Of a stretch of DNA of 64,000 nucleotides, positions 51,257-61,400 are shown piece after piece; positions within the stretch are counted from its first letter, which is position 1, and the number at the start of each line of letters is the position of its first letter. The DNA is taken from contig CP134604.1 in the NCBI GenBank assembly GCA_021555105.2, forward strand, positions 3,200,501-3,264,500, read 5' to 3'. The notes beneath the pieces were generated by a model. That model made no database searches. It was not told the origin of the DNA and saw nothing but the letters and a program-made list of their open reading frames with translations. Source of the DNA: Thalassospiraceae bacterium LMO-JJ14 (GTDB taxonomy: Bacteria; Pseudomonadota; Alphaproteobacteria; Rhodospirillales; Casp-alpha2). Both the position numbers and the translations under genes were made by a program.

Positions 51257-51697
51257 TCAGCCGGCATCGGCGGCGGTGCGTGCGGCGATTTTCTCGGCCA
51301 AGGCGCCGATTTCCGCCATATCGCCCGGCACGATTTCCCAGTTCATGGTGAGACCGTCGCCATGCACGCGCGGGATCACATGAAAATGGATGTGGAAGAC
51401 AGACTGCAATGCACCCGGCCCGTTGGCCTGCAGGATATTCACGCCGTCAGGCGCGACCTCGTCCCTGACTGCGCGGGCAACCCGGCTGACGCTATTCATG
51501 ACCGGTCCGAGTTTGCCTTCGGGGGTCTCGAAGATATTCGGCGTATGCAGCTTGGGGATGATCAGCGCATGGCCCTTGGCAATCGGATTGATATCCATGA
51601 AGGCCAGCGTCTCGTCGTCTTCCCAGACCTTGAAGCAGGGAATTTCGCCACGGATGATTTTGCAGAAGATGCAGTCGTCATCGAGATGATTTGTCAT
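51257..51697 (-). CDS. HIT-family nucleotide hydrolase
   Basis: Encodes 146 residues. Zinc-type CIFCKIIRGEIPCFKVWED at the start; histidine triad HIHFHVIPR near residue 105. HIT proteins hydrolyse AMP-linked or dinucleotide substrates (HinT/Fhit-like). Probably a housekeeping single gene. Confidence 0.92.
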   Translation of the reverse strand: MTNHLDDDCIFCKIIRGEIPCFKVWEDDETLAFMDINPIAKGHALIIPKLHTPNIFETPEGKLGPVMNSVSRVARAVRDEVAPDGVNILQANGPGALQSVFHIHFHVIPRVHGDGLTMNWEIVPGDMAEIGALAEKIAARTAADAG

Positions 51698-51781
51698 CGC
51701 TCAAATCCCATATCATTCAGTTCAATCTTCAGGTCACTCCGGCGAAGGGGCAAGGCCATATCGCCAGCATCCTTTATCCAC

Positions 51782-51852
51782 GTCATTCCGGCGAAGGCCG
51801 GAATCCAGTTCAAACATATTCTGGCCCCCGGCCTACGCCGGGGTGACGAGCT
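51782..51852. repeat. dispersed palindromic repeat (ccggcgaaggccgg type), pair
   Basis: gtcattccggcgaaggccgg followed by aatccag, and its partner cccggcctacgccggggtga. Same family as at 1.6, 20.6 and 54.6 kb. Confidence 0.8.
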
Positions 51853-51864
51853 TGCTTATGACCC

Positions 51865-54531
51865 TCAACCGTTCTCGTCCGCCAGCGCCGCCTGGGCAGC
51901 CGCCAGACGCGCGATCGGCACGCGGTACGGCGAGCACGAGACATAGGTCAGGCCGACCTGATGGCAGAAATGCACCGATGCCGGATCGCCGCCGTGTTCG
52001 CCGCAGATCCCGAGCTTGATGTCGGGCCGGGTCTTGCGGCCGCGTTCGATGCCGATCTTGACCAGTTCGCCGACGCCGTCGACGTCGATGGTCATGAACG
52101 GATCGCTATCCATGATGCCATTGCGGTTATAGACGTCGAGGAACGGTGCCGCGTCATCGCGCGAGAAACCGAAGGTGGTCTGCGTCAGGTCATTGGTGCC
52201 GAACGAGAAGAATTCCGCCGTCTCGGCGATTTCTTCGGCCATCAGACAGGCGCGCGGCAGTTCGATCATGGTGCCGACCATGTAATCGAAGTCCTTGCCG
52301 GTTTCTTCCTTCACCGCTTTCGCCGCCGCATTGACCACATCGGTCATGGCGTCCAGCTCGCTTTTCATGCCGACCAGCGGAATCATCACTTCCGGCACCA
52401 CGGCGATGCCGTCGGCCAGAACCTTGATCGCGGCTTCGAAAATGGCACGGGCCTGCATCTCGTAGACTTCCGGATAGGTAATCCCGAGCCGGCAGCCGCG
52501 ATGACCCAGCATCGGGTTGGCTTCGTCCAACTGGTTCTTGCGGATCTTGATGTCCTTGAGCGACACCCCCACGCCCTTGGCGACGTCGGCGAGTTCTTCC
52601 TCGGAGTGCGGCAGGAATTCGTTCAACGGCGGATCGAGCAGGCGGATCGTGATCGGCCGTCCTTCCATGATCCGGAACAGGGTTTCGAAATCGTCACGCT
52701 GGTACGGCAGCAGCTTGTCGAGGGCGGCACGGCGCTGTTCCTCGGTCGACGACATGATCATTTCGCGCATGTGCAGGATACGCTCGGGATCGAAGAACAT
52801 GTGCTCGGTCCTGGAAAGGCCGATGCCCTCGGCGCCGAACTTGACGGCGGTTTCGGCGTCCAGCGGTGTTTCGGCGTTGGCGCGCACGCCGATTTTGCGG
52901 AAGTCGTCGACCCACGCCATCAGCTTGCCGAAGTCACCGGTCAGTTCCGGCAGGATCATTTCGACGGCGCCTTGCATGATCTGCCCGGTGGTGCCGTCGA
53001 GCGTGATGATGTCGCCTTCGCCGTAACTGCGGCCCATGCAGGTCAGCGTCTTGTTGACCGCATCGACGCGCATGTCGCCGGCGCCCGAAACACACGGACG
53101 GCCCATGCCGCGCGCGACAACGGCGGCGTGCGACGTCATGCCGCCCCGCGTCGTCAAAATCCCCTCGGCCGCGTGCATGCCGCCGATGTCTTCCGGACTT
53201 GTCTCCGTGCGCACCAGAATGACCGCCTTGCCCTCGGCCTTCCAGGCTTCGGCGTCCTCGGCGGTGAACACGATGGCCCCCGTTGCCGCACCGGGCGACG
53301 CCGGCAGACCGCGACCGACGACATCCTTTTCGGCGTTCGGGTCGAGCATCGGGTGCAGAAGCTGGTCGAGCTGCATCGGATCGATGCGCCTGACGGCATC
53401 CTCGGTGGAGATCAGGCCCTCGTCGACCATGTCGCAGGCGATCTTCAGCGCGGCGCGCGCGGTGCGTTTACCGGACCGGGTCTGCAGCATCCACAAGCGG
53501 TTCTGCTGGATGGTGAATTCCATGTCCTGCATGTCTTTGTAGTGCGCTTCCAGACGTTCGCGGATCGCGCACAGCTCGGCAAAGGTCTCGCCCATCGCCT
53601 CTTCCATCGACGGCAGGTCGGAGCCCGAGGTTTCACGCTCGGCCAGGGTCAGCGACTGCGGCGTGCGGATACCCGCGACCACATCCTCGCCCTGCGCATT
53701 GATCAGGTATTCGCCGTAAAAGGCGTTTTCACCGGTCGCCGGGTTACGCGAGAAGCAGACCCCGGTCGCGCAATCCTCGCCCATGTTGCCGAACACCATG
53801 GCCTGCACGTTGACCGCCGTGCCCCAGCTTGCCGGGATGTCGTGCAGCCGGCGGTAGGTCTCGGCACGCGGGTTCATCCACGAGCCGAACACGGCGCTGA
53901 TGGCGCCCCACAACTGCGCATGCACATCCTGCGGAAACGGCTCGCCCAGAACCTCGACGACGCGCTCCTTGTACATCGGCACAAGCGTCTTCCAGTCGTC
54001 GGCGGTCAGGTCGGTATCGAGGCGATAACCCCGGTCGACCTTGTAGTTGTCGAGGATTTCCTCGAACTCGCCGTGATCGACGCCGAGCACGACGTCGGAA
54101 TACATGGTGATGAAGCGGCGGTAGCTGTCATAGGCGAAGCGCGCATCGCCGCTTTCCGCGGCCAGCGCTTCGACCGTTTCGTCGTTGAGGCCGAGATTGA
54201 GGACGGTATCCATCATCCCCGGCATCGAGGCGCGCGCCCCGGACCGCACCGAAACCAGCAGCGGCTTGTCGACGGAACCGAAGCTGCGCTCGAGTGTGCT
54301 TTCGATATTTGCCAGGGCTTCAAGCGTCTGCGCTTCGAGATCTTCGGGATAGGTTTTTCCGTGTTCGTAATAGTGGGTGCAGAGCTCGGTCGAGATGGTG
54401 AAGCCCGGCGGCACCGGCAGACCGAGATTGGACATCTCGGCGAGGTTGGCGCCCTTGCCCCCCAACAGGTTCTTCATATCGGCGCTGCCGTCGGCAGTCC
54501 CGTCTCCGAATGCGTATACCCACTTGGTCAT
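51865..54531 (-). CDS. ppdK: pyruvate, phosphate dikinase
   Basis: Encodes 888 residues. Interconverts ATP + phosphate + pyruvate with AMP + PPi + PEP. N-terminal ATP-grasp domain (LLGGKGANLAEMSNLGLPVP, SVRSGARASMPGMMDTVLNL); central phosphohistidine domain GGMTSHAAVVARGMGRPCVS; C-terminal PEP/pyruvate barrel with FGTNDLTQTTFGFSRDD and catalytic Cys in GICGEHGGDPASVHFC. Full length. Third gene of the leftward glyQ-glyS-ppdK order common in Rhodospirillales. Confidence 0.97.
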   Translation of the reverse strand: MTKWVYAFGDGTADGSADMKNLLGGKGANLAEMSNLGLPVPPGFTISTELCTHYYEHGKTYPEDLEAQTLEALANIESTLERSFGSVDKPLLVSVRSGARASMPGMMDTVLNLGLNDETVEALAAESGDARFAYDSYRRFITMYSDVVLGVDHGEFEEILDNYKVDRGYRLDTDLTADDWKTLVPMYKERVVEVLGEPFPQDVHAQLWGAISAVFGSWMNPRAETYRRLHDIPASWGTAVNVQAMVFGNMGEDCATGVCFSRNPATGENAFYGEYLINAQGEDVVAGIRTPQSLTLAERETSGSDLPSMEEAMGETFAELCAIRERLEAHYKDMQDMEFTIQQNRLWMLQTRSGKRTARAALKIACDMVDEGLISTEDAVRRIDPMQLDQLLHPMLDPNAEKDVVGRGLPASPGAATGAIVFTAEDAEAWKAEGKAVILVRTETSPEDIGGMHAAEGILTTRGGMTSHAAVVARGMGRPCVSGAGDMRVDAVNKTLTCMGRSYGEGDIITLDGTTGQIMQGAVEMILPELTGDFGKLMAWVDDFRKIGVRANAETPLDAETAVKFGAEGIGLSRTEHMFFDPERILHMREMIMSSTEEQRRAALDKLLPYQRDDFETLFRIMEGRPITIRLLDPPLNEFLPHSEEELADVAKGVGVSLKDIKIRKNQLDEANPMLGHRGCRLGITYPEVYEMQARAIFEAAIKVLADGIAVVPEVMIPLVGMKSELDAMTDVVNAAAKAVKEETGKDFDYMVGTMIELPRACLMAEEIAETAEFFSFGTNDLTQTTFGFSRDDAAPFLDVYNRNGIMDSDPFMTIDVDGVGELVKIGIERGRKTRPDIKLGICGEHGGDPASVHFCHQVGLTYVSCSPYRVPIARLAAAQAALADENG

Positions 54532-54559
54532 TATCTATCCTCGTTAAAACTTAATCCGT

Positions 54560-54645
54560 CGTCCTGAACTTGATTCAGGACCCATAATCCTCGTATCCGT
54601 CCCGGTTCGTGTCGTCATGGACCCCGGCCTGCGCCGGGGTGACGA
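54560..54645. repeat. dispersed repeats between glyS and ppdK
   Basis: cctgaacttgattcaggacc and ggaccccggcctgcgccggg copies fill most of the 120-bp gap. Confidence 0.75.
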
Positions 54646-54651
54646 TCTGTT

Positions 54652-56829
54652 CTACTTACCTTCGATCTTCGAAAAGTCCGCCACCCCATCGAGGGCGGAA
54701 CGGATGCCGTTCAACAGCTTCAACCGGTTAGCGCGCAACCCCTTATCGTCGGCGTTGACCGTCACGTCATCGAAGAATGTATCGACGGGCTTGCGCAACC
54801 CGGCCAGCGCCTGCATGGCGGCGACGAAATCCTCGGACGCGAGCGCGGCGGCAATCGCCGGCTGTGCGGCTGCGAGCGCGTCGGCCAGCGCCTTCTCGGC
54901 GTCGTCCGTAAGCAACGATGCATCCGGCGCGTCATTATAGCTGATACCGTCTTTCTTCTCTTCCGCGCGGAGGATGTTGGCGGCGCGCCTGTAGGCGGTC
55001 AGAAGGTTCTCGCCGTCCTCGGTCGCAAGGAACGACTGCAACGCCTCGACGCGATTGATCAGACGTACAAGGTCATCTTCGCCGCCCTCATCATTCCCTT
55101 GGGCGAAAACGGCGTCGATCAGGTCGTGCCGCACGCCCTGATCGCGCAGGTGCACTTTCAGGCGGTCGGCGAAGAAAGAGAGGAGGTCGTTCGATACCGT
55201 CTGCTCATCAAGTACCGGAACCGTTTGCATAAGTTGCGTCGTCCCGCCTCCAGGCCGAGTTTCTTTCTCACCAATAGGGAACCTGACAGTCCCTGGTTCA
55301 ACCGCGTCTTCAATCGAACGTTTAACGTCTTGATAGCTGGTCTTGAAAGCCTCAGAGAGTGGCAATCGAAGCTGATTTTCTATAATGAGTCGGATCACGC
55401 CGAGTGCCGCGCGGCGCAGCGCATAGGGATCTTTCGAACCGGTCGGCTTTTCGTCGATGGCGAAGAAGCCGACCAGCGTGTCGATCTTGTCGGCGAGCGC
55501 TAAACATACGCTGAGCGGTTTTGTCGGACAGATATCGTTGGGACCCAGCGGTGAATAATGCTCAGCAATGGCGTCAGCCACCTCAGCATCAACACCATCG
55601 TGCAACGCATAATATCTACCCATCAAGCCTTGCAGTTCGGGGAATTCACCGACCATGCCAGTCGAGAGATCAGCCTTGACTAGATCAGCAGCCTGAGAAA
55701 TTGCGGATATTTGAGACAACTTAAGAACAGAATTAAAGGCTGCCGATAACTTACTAATCCGATCTATTTTGCCCCTGAGAGTGCCGAGCTTGGCGTGAAA
55801 CACCCGGTCTCTGAGCGCATCGACGCGGCTTTCCAGCGTCTGCGCCCGGTCCTGATCCCAGAAGAACTTGGCGTCGGACAGCCGCGCGCGCAGCACGCGC
55901 TCGTTGCCGGCGACGACCTGTTTGCCGCCGTCTTTCGTTTCCGTGTTGGCGACGACGATAAACCGGTTTGCTAAACCAGTATCCTTGCCCAGCGTCGAGA
56001 AATATTTCTGGTGCGAGCGCATGGAGGTCGACAGCACCTCGTCGGGCAACTCCATGAACGCATCGTCGATGGTCCCCATCAGCACCACCGGCCATTCGAC
56101 GAGGCCGGTCACTTCGTCGAGCAGACCCGGATCGTCTTTCAGGCTGAGACCTTCTTTTTCGCACAGCGCCTTGGCGTCGGCCTCGATCTTGGCGCGCCGC
56201 TCGGCGGGGTCGAGCATGACCTTGGCGGCAAGCAGCTTGGCTTTGTAATCGGCGAAGTCCGTCACCGTGAAAGCGTCAGGGGCCAGGAAACGATGCCCGA
56301 CGGTTGCATTCGACGCCGTCACCTCGCCCAGTGTCGCCGCGATTTCATTGCCGCCAAACACACAGATCATCGAATGCACCGGCCGCACCCAGCGTCCGGA
56401 ATACGTCGCCCAGCGCATCGATTTCGGCCACGGCAGATCGTTCATGGCTTTCGACAGCAGCCCCGGCAGCACATCCGCCGTCGCCGCACCCTTGGTGTCG
56501 ACCAGCGCGAAGAAGAACGTGCCCTTCGGCGTTTCCCGTTCCTCGATTACGGCCCCTTCCGGCAGCGAGCCCTTGAAGCCGTTAATCGCCTGCTCGGGCG
56601 CGTTCACGTTCGGGCCGCGCTTTTCTTCGGAGACGTCCGGCTGTTTTTCCGGCAGGCCATCGATGACGAGCACCAGACGGCGCGGCGTCACGTATGAATT
56701 GGCGCTCTGGAAGTCGAGCCCGGCGGCCTTGAGGCCGTCCGTCACCAGCCGCTTCAGATCGTCCGCAGCGCGCGCCTGCATGCGGGCGGGGATTTCCTCG
56801 GACAGGATTTCAAGCAGGAGTTCAGGCAT
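54652..56829 (-). CDS. glyS: glycine--tRNA ligase, beta subunit
   Basis: Encodes 725 residues from ATG 56829 ([18 protein letters not shown]). Core segments [57 protein letters not shown] and a helical tail with [20 protein letters not shown] are typical. It forms the alpha2beta2 enzyme with GlyQ. Two patches, roughly 55175-55395 and 55497-55800, are visibly more AT-rich than the rest, suggesting intragenic recombination. Confidence 0.95.
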   Translation of the reverse strand: MPELLLEILSEEIPARMQARAADDLKRLVTDGLKAAGLDFQSANSYVTPRRLVLVIDGLPEKQPDVSEEKRGPNVNAPEQAINGFKGSLPEGAVIEERETPKGTFFFALVDTKGAATADVLPGLLSKAMNDLPWPKSMRWATYSGRWVRPVHSMICVFGGNEIAATLGEVTASNATVGHRFLAPDAFTVTDFADYKAKLLAAKVMLDPAERRAKIEADAKALCEKEGLSLKDDPGLLDEVTGLVEWPVVLMGTIDDAFMELPDEVLSTSMRSHQKYFSTLGKDTGLANRFIVVANTETKDGGKQVVAGNERVLRARLSDAKFFWDQDRAQTLESRVDALRDRVFHAKLGTLRGKIDRISKLSAAFNSVLKLSQISAISQAADLVKADLSTGMVGEFPELQGLMGRYYALHDGVDAEVADAIAEHYSPLGPNDICPTKPLSVCLALADKIDTLVGFFAIDEKPTGSKDPYALRRAALGVIRLIIENQLRLPLSEAFKTSYQDVKRSIEDAVEPGTVRFPIGEKETRPGGGTTQLMQTVPVLDEQTVSNDLLSFFADRLKVHLRDQGVRHDLIDAVFAQGNDEGGEDDLVRLINRVEALQSFLATEDGENLLTAYRRAANILRAEEKKDGISYNDAPDASLLTDDAEKALADALAAAQPAIAAALASEDFVAAMQALAGLRKPVDTFFDDVTVNADDKGLRANRLKLLNGIRSALDGVADFSKIEGK

Positions 56830-56835
56830 AACGAA

Positions 56836-56945
56836 CCCCCTCACCTAACCTCTCCCCCCAAAAGGGGGAGAGGGATAAGTGGAACGTAACATTGCCGCGA
56901 GAGTCCCTCTCCCCTGCGAAGCGGGGGAGAGGACAGGTGAGGGGG
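56836..56945. repeat. dispersed repeat (cctctcccc type), inverted pair
   Basis: cccctcacctaacctctccc with cccaaaagggggagagggat, then gtccctctcccctgcgaagc with gaggacaggtgagg. Fills the glyQ-glyS gap. Confidence 0.85.
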
Positions 56946-56949
56946 CCGG

Positions 56950-57870
56950 TCATGACTGCCCCTCCCCGGCGTTCTTCTGCGCCATCCAGGCATCGGCGCA
57001 GCCCTTGGCCAGCGCGCGCACGCGGCCGATGTAGCTCTGGCGCTCAGTGACGGAAATGACGCCCCGGGCATCGAGCAGGTTGAACAGGTGCGACGCCTTC
57101 AGGCACTGATCGTACGCCGGCAACACCAGCTTTTCGTGGCCGCCCGCTTCAAGCACCGCCATGCATTCGGCTTCCGCGTCCTCGAAGTGCTTGCGCACCA
57201 TCTCGGTATTCGCATGCTCGAAGTTGTAGGTGGAATACTCGACCTCGGCCTGATGGAACACATCGCCATAGGTCTTGCCGCCCTGATCCTTCGGAAGACC
57301 GTTCCAGTCGAGATCGTAGACGTTTTCGACGCCCTGCACGTACATCGCCAGGCGCTCGAGGCCATACGTCAGCTCGACCGGCACCGGATTGCAGTCATAA
57401 CCGCCGACCTGCTGGAAATACGTGAACTGCGTCACTTCCATGCCGTCGCACCAGACTTCCCAGCCCAGCCCCCAGGCGCCCAGCGTCGGGCTTTCCCAGT
57501 CGTCCTCGACAAAGCGGATGTCGTGCATGTCGGGATCGATGCCGAGCACGCGCAGACTTTCGAGATAGAGCTTCTGCGGATCGGCCGGCGACGGCTTCAT
57601 CAGCACCTGATACTGGTAATAGTGCTGCAGACGGTTCGGGTTTTCGCCGTAACGCCCGTCGGTCGGGCGCCGTGACGGCTGCACATAGGCGCAATTCCAG
57701 ACGTCGTCGGGGCGGCCCAGCGCGCGCAACGTGGTCGCCGGATGGAAGGTGCCGGCACCGACTTCCATGTCGAACGGCTGGAGAATCACGCAGCCCTGCC
57801 CGGCCCAGTAAGCTTGCAGCTTCAGGATCAGATTCTGGAAGCAGGTCTCTTTGTTCGGTGCGTGCGCCAT
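56950..57870 (-). CDS. glyQ: glycine--tRNA ligase, alpha subunit
   Basis: Encodes 306 residues. Signature segments [80 protein letters not shown] and [20 protein letters not shown] are near invariant in GlyQ. Class II catalytic core that activates glycine; works with GlyS encoded just downstream. Confidence 0.97.
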   Translation of the reverse strand: MAHAPNKETCFQNLILKLQAYWAGQGCVILQPFDMEVGAGTFHPATTLRALGRPDDVWNCAYVQPSRRPTDGRYGENPNRLQHYYQYQVLMKPSPADPQKLYLESLRVLGIDPDMHDIRFVEDDWESPTLGAWGLGWEVWCDGMEVTQFTYFQQVGGYDCNPVPVELTYGLERLAMYVQGVENVYDLDWNGLPKDQGGKTYGDVFHQAEVEYSTYNFEHANTEMVRKHFEDAEAECMAVLEAGGHEKLVLPAYDQCLKASHLFNLLDARGVISVTERQSYIGRVRALAKGCADAWMAQKNAGEGQS

Positions 57871-57954
57871 CGATGGGTGTTCGGTCCGTTTCGGTGCAGC
57901 GCAACATACGGGCCGATGGGCCTGTGATCAAGGATTAGGGGGCAGTAATTTTAT

Positions 57955-58046
57955 CCTTCGAGACGAGCCTGCGGCTCTCCTCAGGATGAGGTGAAGAAAT
58001 AATCCTCATGCTGAGGAGCACACACGGTGTGCGTCTCGAAGCATAA
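57955..58046. repeat. palindromic dispersed repeat pair (cgagac type)
   Basis: ccttcgagacgagcctgcgg followed by ctctcctcaggatgagg, and the inverted partner cctcatgctgaggagcacac then gtctcgaagcat. Related to the elements near 0.72, 1.5 and 29.4 kb. Confidence 0.8.
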
Positions 58047-58056
58047 GGCTGCAAAT

Positions 58057-58314
58057 CTACCCCGGATACGGGCAATCCTTGCGTCCGCACGATCTGGCGC
58101 CCGTGCTGGCGACAAAGGCATCGCAGACGTCGCAACGGACCATGTCCTCGACAGGTTCAGCGCTGCCCTGCGTCTCGCGGCGCGCCTCGCGGACCTTCTC
58201 GTGGCGGCGTTTGTCCTGCACTTCCTGACGGCGTTGCAGGTACTTGAAGCCCTGCCACACGGCAAAAATGATGGCCGCCAGCAACAACAGCTTGGGGAGG
58301 GAAAATCCGAACAT
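58057..58314 (-). CDS. PP0621-family small membrane/zinc-ribbon protein
   Basis: Encodes 85 residues. N-terminal membrane helix (LPKLLLLAAIIFAVWQGF), a highly charged helix (RRQEVQDKRRHEKVREARRE), and a C-terminal CDVC ... CGRKDCPYPG that probably binds zinc. Matches the PP0621 family of unknown function. Upstream of glyQ in the same direction. Confidence 0.75.
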   Translation of the reverse strand: MFGFSLPKLLLLAAIIFAVWQGFKYLQRRQEVQDKRRHEKVREARRETQGSAEPVEDMVRCDVCDAFVASTGARSCGRKDCPYPG

Positions 58315-58361
58315 GCACCCTTTTACGTGCCGGAGCGATTCGCGGTCAAGTTATTCCCGGC

Positions 58362-58476
58362 AAGCCCCCTCACCTGTCCTCTCCCCCGCGCCGCAGGGGA
58401 GAGGGACTTTCGCATCCCCGCACGATTTCAATTATCCCTCTCCCCCTTCAAGGGGGAGAGGTTAGGTGAGGGGGTG
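58362..58476. repeat. dispersed repeat (cctctcccc type), inverted pair
   Basis: cccctcacctgtcctctccc with cgccgcaggggagagggact, then ctctcccccttcaaggggga with gaggttaggtgagg. Lies between putA and the PP0621-like gene. Confidence 0.85.
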
Positions 58477-58481
58477 TTTTA

Positions 58482-61400
58482 TCACACCTCGCCCGGCAGG
58501 CTCGACGAGCCGTCGCCGATCGACAGCAGCGACGCATTGCCGCCGGACGCCGTGGTGTCGATGGACAGCGAACGTTCGTGCACGAAGCGGTGCAGGTAAT
58601 GCGGGCTGCCCGCCAGCGGCTGTCCGGCGCCGATATCGCCGGCCGGGTCCTCGCGGAACGCAATCACCGGACGGATCGCGGCGTCGGAAGCGGCAAGAAC
58701 CGCGTTGATCGCCGACATCATCGGCACCGGCCCGGCAACGGCCACGGCCTCGATCCCGGCCACCGAAACGAGATCTCCAAGCGATGCATCGCCGCCCGCC
58801 GCGACCGCCGTCACGGCCTTTTTATCGACACCGGCATCGCAGAACAGCTTGCACACCGCCTCGGCGACGCCCGCCTCGGCATGCCAAAGGATCGCACTGT
58901 TGCCCGCCGCCAGCGCCGCCCCGGCCTGGGCGATCAATGCACCGGTGCTGCCGCCGCCGCCGGATGCCAGACACAGCACCGCGCCGCGCGGTGTCAGGCT
59001 CAGCTCGTTCTTTTCCCCGGTCGGACCGGGCAGCGTCGCCGCTTCGGCGAAGCTGGCGTCGACATGTGCCGCATAGGCGCGCAGATACGAAGCCGCCCGT
59101 GACGCCTCGTCCGCGGCCAATTGCTTCATGGCGCCCTGTTCCAGCGCTTCCGCCGCGTCCTCGATGATGTCGCAGCGGTGCTCCACCGTTTCCGCCCACA
59201 GGGGCGCGCCGGGCAGCTTGCCCAACTGGGCGCGCGCGATACAGGCATCGTCCAGCGCAACCTCGACCCATGCGGGCGCATCCCCCGCCGCACCGGTTTC
59301 CGAAACGAAGCGGTGCAGGTAATCCGGCCCGCCGGCCTTGGGGCCGGTGCCGGACAGGCCCTGCCCGCCGAACGGCTGCACGCCGACGATGGCGCCGATC
59401 TGGTTGCGGTTCACATAGGTGTTGCCGACCTTGGCCGCGGCATAGACGCGCCGCCAGTTGTCGTCGATGCGCGTGTGGATGCCCATGGTCAGGCCGTAAC
59501 CGGTGGCGTTGATGGCCTCCACCACCTTGTCCATCTTGCCCGACTTGAAGCGGACCACGTGCAGGACCGGGCCGAAGACCTCGCGCTGAAGCTGGCTCAG
59601 GCTGTCGATCTCGAACGCCGCCGGGGTGACGAAGCAGCCATGCTCGGTGCCCGCGCCCAGCTTCGTGCGCATGATTTCATTGCCCTCGCCCAGCATCCGC
59701 TTGATGTGGCCGTTCAGCATGTCGCGCGCCTCGGCGTCGATGACCGGGCCGACATCGGTGGAAATATAGGCCGGATCGGAAACGTTCAGTTCCTCCATCG
59801 CGCCGGCAATCATGTCGATGGTGCGATCCGCGACGTCGTCCTGCACGAACATCACGCGCAGCGCCGAACAACGCTGCCCGGCGCTCTGGAACGACGACAT
59901 CATGACGTCGCGCGTCACCTGTTCCGGCAGCGCCGTCGAATCGACGATCATCGCATTCTGCCCGCCGGTCTCGGCGATCAGCGGCGGCATGGTCCCGGAG
60001 CGTGCCGCCAGCGTGCGGTTGATCAGGCGCGCAACCTCGGTCGAGCCGGTGAAGCACACGCCGCCAACCCGTTCGTCGCGGACCAGCGCCGCGCCGACAC
60101 GCGCGCCGTCGCCCGGCAAAAGATGCAGAACGTCACCGGGGATACCGGCCTTGTGCAGAATTTTCACCGCTTCGGCGGCGATCACCGGGGTCTGTTCGGC
60201 AGGCTTGGCCAGCACCGCATTGCCCGCCGCCAACGCCGCCGTGACCTGACCGCAGAAAATCGCGAACGGGAAATTCCACGGGCTGATGCAGGTAAACACC
60301 CGCCCGCCCTTCATATCGATCATCGCGGCGTCCGTATCCGGCGCCCGCAGGCGGACACCGCCGCCCAGATCGTCGCGCGCGCGGTTCGCGTAATAACGGC
60401 AGAAATCCACGGCTTCGCGTATCTCGGCGACCCCGTCGAGGACCGTCTTGCCGGCTTCGAGCGTACACAGCGCCATCAGCCGGGCCATGTCCTCTTCCAT
60501 CAGGTCCGCAGCACGTTCCAGGCAAAGCGCCCGTTCATCGGCGGTGCGCGCGGCCCATGCCGGGGCGGCCTTGGCGGCGGCGGCAATCGCCTTGTCGATA
60601 TCAGCGTCGGTCGCTTCGGATGCGGTGCCGATGCGCCGGTCGAAATTCTGCGGCGAGACGACATCGCGCGACTGTTCGCCCGCGCTTTCTGTCCCGTCGA
60701 CGATGGGCCCGGCTTTCCACTCGGTGTCGAGAACTTTCGGCATCTCGACCGCAAGGTCCCTGAGAACCGCGCGGTCGGTCAGGTCCATGCCCCGGGCGTT
60801 TTCGCGCCCGGCGCCATAGATATCGCGCGGCATCGGAATGCGCGGATGCGGCTTGTGGGCATAGCCCCGGACTTGTGCGATCGGATCGGCGATGATCTCG
60901 GCAATCGGCGTTTCCGCATCCTGCACACGGTTGACGAACGACGAGTTGGCGCCGTTCTCCAGCAAGCGCCGGACCAGATATGCCAAAAGGTCTTCGTGCT
61001 GACCGACCGGCGCGTAGATACGGCAGCCGGTGCCGACCTTGTCGCCTTCGATGGCCTGTTCATAAAGCTCCTCACCCATGCCGTGCAGGCGCTGGAACTC
61101 GAAATCGCGATTGTTGCCGGCGAAGTTCAGCACCGCCGAAATGGAATGTGCGTTGTGCGTCGCCAGTTGCGGATAAAAGGCATCGGTGTTGGCGAACAGT
61201 TTCTTCGCACAGGCCAGATAGGAAACATCGGTGTTGGCCTTGCGGGTAAAGACCGGATAGCCCTTGAGCCCCAGTTCCTGCGCGCGCTTGATCTCCATAT
61301 CCCAGTACGCGCCCTTGACGAGACGCACCATGAAACGCCGCCCGTGGCGCTTGCCCATGTCGGCCAAATAGTCGAGCACGAACGGCGCGCGTTTCTGATA

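Noticed and set aside
51961-54567. 868-residue plus-strand open frame
   Set aside because: Fully antisense to ppdK; His/Arg/Asp-rich composition from reversed GC-rich codons, no family motif.
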